From JABCPE02 sp963530295 (GTDB taxonomy: Bacteria; Bacteroidota; Bacteroidia; Flavobacteriales; Weeksellaceae), in NCBI GenBank assembly GCA_963530295.1, contig CAUSCF010000011.1, positions 4,286 to 68,285 on the forward strand: DNA of 64,000 nucleotides, written 5' to 3'. Shown here one piece after another: positions 60,701-64,000 of this stretch (position 1 is the stretch's first letter; the number at the start of each line of letters is the position of its first letter). The position numbers and the translations under genes were made by a program. The notes under the pieces are model-generated. The model saw only the letters and a list, made by a program, of their open reading frames with translations. It searched no databases and was not told where the DNA came from.

Positions 60701-61111
60701 CATTATGTAGATTCCACCTCGGAGAGGCTTCTCCTCTACCAGAGATTGGCTGAAATAGAAAATAAACAGGATTTGGAAAAGTTCCAAAACGAGTTGGAAG
60801 ACCGCTTCGGAAAACTACCAGAAGAAGCTGTGAATTTGCTGAAATCCGTGGAACTGAAATGGCTCGCGGCGGAGATAGGCTTTGAGAAAATAATCATGAA
60901 AAAAGGCGTGTTCTTAGGATATTTCCCAGACAATCCACAGGACAAATTTTATCAAAGTGAAAAATTCAAACACCTGCTGAATTATCTGACACAAAACCCA
61001 AGCCAAGCCCAGCTGAAAGAAAAAAACAACCAGCTGCTCATGCGAAAAGAAAGCATGGAAAGCATTGAGGAAATCAACCAGCTCCTCAGCTCAATAAACA
61101 ATCCAGCCTAA
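57749..61111 (+). CDS. mfd: Transcription-repair coupling factor Mfd
   Basis: 1120 residues. Mfd releases stalled RNA polymerase at lesions and recruits UvrA. It has a UvrB-like N-terminal module (FAVRGGIVDVFSYSNEKPFRITFFGNEIESI) and a CarD-like RNA polymerase-interacting domain (VGDYITHIDHGIGKFMGL, ~450). The translocase has Walker A GDVGFGKT (588-595) and DEEH (689-692), then VPTTILAFQHF and GRVGRSDRKAFCY, and a C-terminal TRCF domain follows. Its terminator begins within the last codons. Confidence 0.98.
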   Translation: MSLQSIDKSLLTKLLNQNFGEEIFQNWEKTEHLSVKGAVGSAVSILAAEAFLSQQKTILLITDDKEDSHYTTTEMEELVGEENVLHLPNSYTEPYQEERTKNANLVLRTEVINQLNLNNKQKIIVAHISALNEKVLKKEDFKMISHRIKTGEKLDFDFTEELLNQFHFNLTDFVSEPGEFAVRGGIVDVFSYSNEKPFRITFFGNEIESIKTFDIETQLSVEKVDEFQLVSNINLSTQGEKVPFFDLLPSDSLIIIKNAYSCLDKMETFYQKAQNQFDKLSKTIKHREPHELFLSSEEFSRCFQKFRTIDFSNSPSSKIIQLNQTPQPSFHKNFELLIEDLITKKEQGYEVWISFSSEKQKDRLTEIIETLATEHQQDAVNHLFTAFQSELHEGFVNSRYKIAVYTDHQIFDRYQRFKTKDSFAKSEHLTLKDLMQLQVGDYITHIDHGIGKFMGLVKVNNDGKTQECFKLSYKNGDLLYVSIHSLHKISKYNGSEGKEIALSKLGSPAWKNLKQKTKAKVKQIAFDLIKLYAQRKTSKGFAFSPDTYLQDELEASFIYEDTPDQEKATHDVKKDMEAETIMDRLICGDVGFGKTEVAIRAAFKAATDGKQVAVLVPTTILAFQHFRSFTERLKDFPINVSYLNRFRTAKQKKETLEGLESGKIDIVIGTHQLVSDKVKFKDLGLLIIDEEHKFGVNVKDKLKTLKANIDTLTLTATPIPRTLQFSLMAARDLSVIKTPPPNRQPVETQLIGFDEETLRDAISYELQRDGQVYFINNRIDNLKEIAGLVQRLVPDARIITGHGQLDGKELEERVLDFMDGKYDVLISTTIVESGVDVPNANTIFINDAQRFGIADLHQMRGRVGRSDRKAFCYLITPPYDMITSDARKRLEAIEQFSDLGSGFQIAMKDLEIRGAGDLLGAEQSGFINEMGFETYQKLMQEALEELQDDESFEELFNNEEDRKKLFKSVKEVNIDTDFELMLPDHYVDSTSERLLLYQRLAEIENKQDLEKFQNELEDRFGKLPEEAVNLLKSVELKWLAAEIGFEKIIMKKGVFLGYFPDNPQDKFYQSEKFKHLLNYLTQNPSQAQLKEKNNQLLMRKESMESIEEINQLLSSINNPA

Positions 61112-61129
61112 GCATTTTGCTTAGGCTGG
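61103..61129 (+). terminator. Terminator hairpin containing the mfd stop codon
   Basis: Perfect 11-bp stem CCAGCCTAAGC/GCTTAGGCTGG with loop ATTTT, followed by CTTTATTTTAT. The TAA (61109-61111) is in the left arm. Confidence 0.88.
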
Positions 61130-61136
61130 CTTTATT

Positions 61137-61568
61137 TTATTCTTGGTTTTCATAAGGCATTTTATCATATATGTAACATGCTGTTTTTATCATACTCTCT
61201 CCAACAGAACCAGGAACAACAGCATCCATTTTAACTAAATAATCTTCTATAGCTTCTGTACTCTCAATAGATACATCATTTTTAGAATAAAATGTAGAGG
61301 TGATTAATCCAGACTTATTATATTTACAATTTATTAGAACCTGATTTTTCATCTTCATATAATATTTATTATTTGATAGTTTTTGTGGAGTAGAAAACTC
61401 AAATAAAAACCATGCTGTAATATAACCTGTTCTTTCTGATTCTATTACTGCTTTTGGGTAAATATAATATTTTGTCTTCTTGTCAGTAGATTCTCCTATA
61501 TAAAAAGTTTCTTGTGCTTTCATTACAAAAGCAAATAACATAAACAAAAATAAAGCTGTTTTTTTCAT
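61137..61568 (-). CDS. Small exported protein, Adhesin_E-like
   Basis: 143 residues from the ATG at 61568, which opens a signal peptide (MKKTALFLFMLFAFVMKAQ); the longer frame upstream has no such feature. The mature part (TKYYIYPKAVIES..TAWFLFEFSTPQKL..MKNQVLINCKYNKSGLITSTFYS..AVVPGSVGESMIKTACYI) has the spacing and cysteine pair of surface-adhesin-E-like proteins (PF16747 group). The match is by recall. Its nearest -7 element lies ~150 bp upstream, inside repeat copy A. Confidence 0.6.
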   Translation of the reverse strand: MKKTALFLFMLFAFVMKAQETFYIGESTDKKTKYYIYPKAVIESERTGYITAWFLFEFSTPQKLSNNKYYMKMKNQVLINCKYNKSGLITSTFYSKNDVSIESTEAIEDYLVKMDAVVPGSVGESMIKTACYIYDKMPYENQE

Positions 61569-61707
61569 AATAATTTTATTTTCCTGCCAAGCCCTAAACA
61601 CAGATAAACAAATACAAAAAAGTGAGGACTTTTTAGTTTTTACTTGATGTTCAAGATTTTTGAAATCATCCAAACACCAAAATAAAAACTAACACTTCTT
61701 TTTTAAT

Positions 61708-61836
61708 CATTAAATTTCTCACACAAAGATACAAAACCTACTTCTATATTGGCTGATGATTTTGGTCATAAATCCATTAAAACAAGGCGTTTAGTTTTAA
61801 GAAATCATACTACAATTTGCATATTAAAATGATTAG
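61708..61836. repeat. Dispersed intergenic repeat, copy A
   Basis: About 130 bp aligning with copy B (62564-62696) at roughly three bases in four by eye. The identical 20-bp core AGGCGTTTAGTTTTAAGAAA is at 61785-61804. Other shared blocks are ACAAAAC, TTCTAT, AAATCCATT and TATTAAAAT. It is in the same orientation as copy B; the two flank the gene at 61880-62557. Confidence 0.8.
61724..61731 (-). promoter_or_regulatory. -7 element (TATCTTTG) within repeat copy A
   Basis: Minus-strand TAnnTTTG match at the position that aligns with TATATTTG in copy B. It would read toward the Adhesin_E-like gene with a long (~150 nt) leader. Confidence 0.4.
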
Positions 61837-61879
61837 AAAAGTGCTATTATAACTTCTTTTTTCATATCTACACTCCTTA

Positions 61880-62557
61880 TCAATATTCTATATTATTTTT
61901 TTCTAAATATTCCTCATAAGATTTGTATTTATCTTTGTTATCTAAAAAATCAAACCAAGCATTATAATAAATTCTACACTCTTCTATGTATTCTTTATTA
62001 TCTTTTCCTAATTTTTTTGATAATTCTAAAAAGTCATCTAAATCAGCTAAGGTTTCTGTTTTGGCTTCTTTTTCTGAACTAGCTTTATCAAGTAAAAGTC
62101 CCCAAGGCATTTCATGTATAGAAAAATCTATATAATTTGATAAAATTGCATATTTTTGCTTTATAGCTGGCAAATAATCTGGTTCTTTTTCTAAAAGTTT
62201 ATTTACTAAATTAATTTTGTCACCAAACTCATCATAAAGTAGGCTAAAAAATTTAAGATAATTATCATTTTCATCTTTATCTCCAATTAAAAATTTTAAA
62301 GCAAAAGTTCCACCATTACTTATATCTTTTTTTATTACTTCTAAAAATTTTCCAATAAATTGTGAAGATATGTCTATTTTATCTATATATAGACTAATAA
62401 AATCTTGGAATTCATCAATACTTATTTCAGCTTGATAATTTCTTTTTTCGTATTCTTGTAATAATTTATGTCTTTCTTTTCTTTCTTCTCTTGTTAAATA
62501 TTCATCTTTGGGATATTTTTGAAAAATATCTAAATAGTCTTTAAAAATGATTTTCAT
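61880..62557 (-). CDS. Unrecognised AT-rich protein gene
   Basis: 225 residues from the ATG at 62557 (MKIIFKDYLDIFQKYPKDEYL), the first in-frame ATG after the -7 element at 62580-62587. There is no signal peptide or membrane segment. The product is helical and very rich in Lys, Glu, Asp and aromatic residues (LLYDEFGDKINLVNKLLEKEPDYLPAIKQKYAILSNYIDFSIHEMPWGLLL; ..CRIYYNAWFDFLDNKDKYKSYEEYLEKNN). The composition and setting between two repeats recall immunity-type proteins, but I cannot assign a family. Codon use is markedly AT-rich compared with mfd. Confidence 0.65.
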   Translation of the reverse strand: MKIIFKDYLDIFQKYPKDEYLTREERKERHKLLQEYEKRNYQAEISIDEFQDFISLYIDKIDISSQFIGKFLEVIKKDISNGGTFALKFLIGDKDENDNYLKFFSLLYDEFGDKINLVNKLLEKEPDYLPAIKQKYAILSNYIDFSIHEMPWGLLLDKASSEKEAKTETLADLDDFLELSKKLGKDNKEYIEECRIYYNAWFDFLDNKDKYKSYEEYLEKNNIEY

Positions 62558-62563
62558 ACAAAA

Positions 62564-62696
62564 CACTAAATATCTCGCACAAATATACAAAACACCCTTC
62601 TATTTTTAGTGCCGATTTTGATTACAAATCCATTTAAAATGAGGCGTTTAGTTTTAAGAAACAATATTATAATTGTATATTAAAATTATTTATTAT
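62564..62696. repeat. Dispersed intergenic repeat, copy B (divergent promoter region)
   Basis: Same repeat as copy A, with the identical core at 62642-62661. It occupies nearly the whole gap between the 61880-62557 gene and the ATPase gene. It contains the -7 element of the former and the -33 TTG of the latter. Confidence 0.8.
62580..62587 (-). promoter_or_regulatory. -7 element (TATATTTG) of the 61880-62557 gene
   Basis: Minus-strand TAnnTTTG match 22 bp before the ATG at 62557, located in repeat copy B. Confidence 0.55.
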
Positions 62697-62701
62697 TTTT
62701 G
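62673..62701 (+). promoter_or_regulatory. Promoter of the ATPase gene (TTG - 18 bp - TATTTTTG)
   Basis: TTG at 62673-62675 (inside repeat copy B), 18-bp spacer, TATTTTTG at 62694-62701. The predicted start of transcription falls within the first 15-bp dyad unit. Confidence 0.65.
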
Positions 62702-62703
62702 TC

Positions 62704-62748
62704 TTACCAAACAGTAAGTTACTAAATGGTAAGTTACCAAAATGGAAG
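62704..62748 (+). repeat. Three tandem 15-bp dyad units in the ATPase leader (operator-like)
   Basis: TTACCAAACAGTAAG, TTACTAAATGGTAAG and TTACCAAAATGGAAG follow each other without a gap. Units 1 and 2 are inverted repeats TTAC-N6-GTAA; unit 3 is degenerate on the right. They start 2 bp after the -7 element and end 10 bp before the chosen ATG, a position suited to a repressor or RNA-level control. Confidence 0.75.
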
Positions 62749-62758
62749 TTTTATAATT

Positions 62759-63907
62759 ATGGGAGAATTATCACCTTTTTCTTTTGGGCATATTGTTAAT
62801 CTTCAGGCTTTTACTAACAGAGAAGAGGAACTACAAAAACTAAAAAAAAACCTAATTAGTGGTGTAAATACCATTATCATTTCACCGAGAAGATGGGGAA
62901 AATCTTCATTGGTTGCCAAAGCGATTGCAGAAATCAACAAAGAAGAGCCCAACTACAAAACCGTAAAAATAGACCTATTTTCAGCTAATTCAGAGCATGA
63001 ATTTTTGGAGATTTTCGCACGAGAAGTCATCAAAGCAAGTTCTACAAAATGGGAAGAATGGGCAAATAATGCCCGTGAGGTTTTCAAAAATCTCATTCCT
63101 AAAATCAGCATTGGTATACAGCCTGATAGTGATTTTAGTCTTTCTTTTGATTGGGAAGAAGTTAAAAAACACAGCCTTGAAATTCTAAATTTACCCGAAG
63201 TTTTAGCAGAAAAAAAGGGCGTAAAATTCATTATTTGTATCGATGAATTTCAGAACCTAGCCCAGTATCATGATTTTGAAACTTTAGAAAAGAAAATGCG
63301 ATCTGTATGGCAGCAGCAGAAAAATGTGGTCTATTGTCTCTATGGAAGCAAAAGACACATGATGACTGACATTTTCAGCAAACCCTCCAAGCCTTTCTAC
63401 CGCTTTGGAGACTTGTTTCTGCTACCAAAAATTAAAAAAGAAAAATGGATTCCTTTTATAATAGAAAATTTCAACAAGACCAATAAAAAAATTTCAGAGG
63501 AATTTGCCGAAAAAATAGCAGATTTGATGAAAAATCATTCTTGGTATGTTCAGCAGTTCTCTTACTACATCTGGAGCGAAACGGAGAAAGAAGTAACAGA
63601 AAATGTCTTCAAAAACGCATTATCCCGCTTAATCCAAAGTAACATTCCGTTTTTCCAGCAGATTATAGAAGAACTTAGTAATACACAAATTAACTTTATA
63701 AAAGCTTTGGTAAAAAAAGAAAAACAGCTTTCTTCTAAATCCACTTTGGAAAAATACCAAATGGGAACTTCCGCATCTGTATCCAAAAATAGAAACATTC
63801 TTTTGCAGAAGGATTTAATCCACAAAGAAGAAAACTCATACGAACTGCTTGACCCTGTATTTGAACTTTGGTTCAAGCAAGTTTATTTTAATGAAAATTA
63901 TCAATAA
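62759..63907 (+). CDS. Archaeal-type AAA ATPase (ATPase_2 family)
   Basis: 382 residues from the ATG at 62759 (MGELSPFSFGHIVNLQAFTNREEEL), which has the usual 'PF.FG..V....F..RE.EL' opening. An earlier ATG at 62726 lies in the dyad repeats and is less likely. Walker A is ISPRRWGKSSL and Walker B FIICIDEFQNL; a sensor-like LYGSKRHMM follows. The C-terminal ~100 residues form a winged-helix domain (SKSTLEKYQMGTSASVSKNRNILLQKDLI..YELLDPVFELWF). Such ATPases are common in Bacteroidota and archaea, with unknown targets. It is divergent from the 61880-62557 gene. Confidence 0.85.
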   Translation: MGELSPFSFGHIVNLQAFTNREEELQKLKKNLISGVNTIIISPRRWGKSSLVAKAIAEINKEEPNYKTVKIDLFSANSEHEFLEIFAREVIKASSTKWEEWANNAREVFKNLIPKISIGIQPDSDFSLSFDWEEVKKHSLEILNLPEVLAEKKGVKFIICIDEFQNLAQYHDFETLEKKMRSVWQQQKNVVYCLYGSKRHMMTDIFSKPSKPFYRFGDLFLLPKIKKEKWIPFIIENFNKTNKKISEEFAEKIADLMKNHSWYVQQFSYYIWSETEKEVTENVFKNALSRLIQSNIPFFQQIIEELSNTQINFIKALVKKEKQLSSKSTLEKYQMGTSASVSKNRNILLQKDLIHKEENSYELLDPVFELWFKQVYFNENYQ

Positions 63908-63946
63908 TATTATCTTCCTCAATAGGAAACAATTTTAGTTAAAACA

Positions 63947-64000
63947 ATGAAATACTTAATTTTAGGAATAGGAAACAAAGGCGAAAAATACGAAAATACA
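63947..64000 (+). CDS. pth: Peptidyl-tRNA hydrolase (5' end only)
   Basis: The first 18 codons read MKYLILGIGNKGEKYENT, matching the Pth N-terminus (MKYLIVGLGN.G..YxxTRHN) with the conserved Asn of the active site; the rest is beyond the window. It starts 39 bp after the ATPase stop with no clear terminator or promoter between, so partial cotranscription is possible. Confidence 0.85.
   Translation, partial: MKYLILGIGNKGEKYENT

Larger units (their letters stand above)
61569..61879. other. Gene-free AT-rich stretch (311 bp) holding repeat copy A
   Basis: No gene is supported here. It contains repeat copy A (61708-61836), a minus-strand -7 element within it, and just after that element an ATG (61708-61710) opening a 14-codon signal-like reading frame (MIKKEVLVFILVFG) that then stops. 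This may be the remnant of a lost gene or chance. Confidence 0.6.

Noticed and set aside
61569..61673. Longer N-terminus for the Adhesin_E-like gene
   Set aside because: The extra residues (MDDFKNLEHQVKTKKSS..) carry no signal peptide, while the ATG at 61568 does.
62726..62758. Earlier ATG for the ATPase gene
   Set aside because: It lies within the tandem dyad units, and the sequence from 62759 has the usual family N-terminus; not excluded entirely.
1..64000. tRNA, rRNA, CRISPR array, insertion sequence
   Set aside because: No cloverleaf-like CCA-ending gene, rRNA segment, regularly spaced repeat array or transposase was recognised by eye; a covariance-model scan would be needed to exclude small RNAs.

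Overview
The window is a stretch of chromosome from a low-GC member of the Bacteroidota, most likely a flavobacterium of the Weeksellaceae type (Chryseobacterium, Riemerella or Bergeyella-like). This rests on protein character (IF-1 between secY and rpmJ, DUF4294, DUF4920, bbp2-type porin, S9/M3/M42 peptidases, Adhesin_E-like protein). It also rests on many promoters with the Bacteroidota -7 element TAnnTTTG, some with a TTG about 18-21 bp upstream. Genus and species cannot be fixed from the sequence alone. No rRNA, tRNA, CRISPR array, insertion sequence or prophage was recognised.

Layout. 0-8 kb: end of ruvC, a secreted M14-type deacylase, a porin, metG, YceI, an OFA-type MFS carrier, and a DUF4920/thioredoxin pair. 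8-20 kb: POT peptide transporter, M42 aminopeptidase plus MerR regulator, DUF4294, free-methionine-sulfoxide reductase, small outer-membrane barrel, mnmD, ilvE, a PepSY-like lipoprotein with a TP repeat, uvrB, hemerythrin and an M3 dipeptidase. 20-26 kb: a frameshifted lipoprotein gene, two transporters, a WG-repeat lipoprotein and a DUF3800/winged-helix protein. 26-29 kb: a chaperonin cluster in which groES and groEL are separated by two other genes. 29-38 kb: an operon of Na+/H+ antiporter, glycosyltransferase, acetyltransferase and carbonic anhydrase facing a SulP transporter, then the operon thiL - dCMP deaminase - xerD - NUDIX. 38-40 kb: S9 peptidase.

40.3-54.0 kb is one long minus-strand ribosomal operon, rplC to rplQ, containing secY, infA, rpmJ and rpoA. 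Two small genes, rpmD and rpmJ, are included. The usual first gene rpsJ is absent: rplC is first and has a clear promoter and a structured leader. 54-61 kb holds a lipoprotein/periplasmic protein pair and mfd, whose 5' leader carries a strong hairpin.

61.1-63.9 kb is the only part that looks accessory. It has an Adhesin_E-like gene, an unrecognised AT-rich gene, two diverged copies of a ~130-bp intergenic repeat, and an archaeal-type AAA ATPase. The ATPase leader carries three tandem 15-bp dyad units. The window ends in the start of pth. I found no clearly novel multi-gene system. The best candidates for follow-up are the 62.6-kb repeat/dyad/ATPase module, the interrupted chaperonin operon with its DUF3800 neighbour, and the structured leaders of rplC and mfd.
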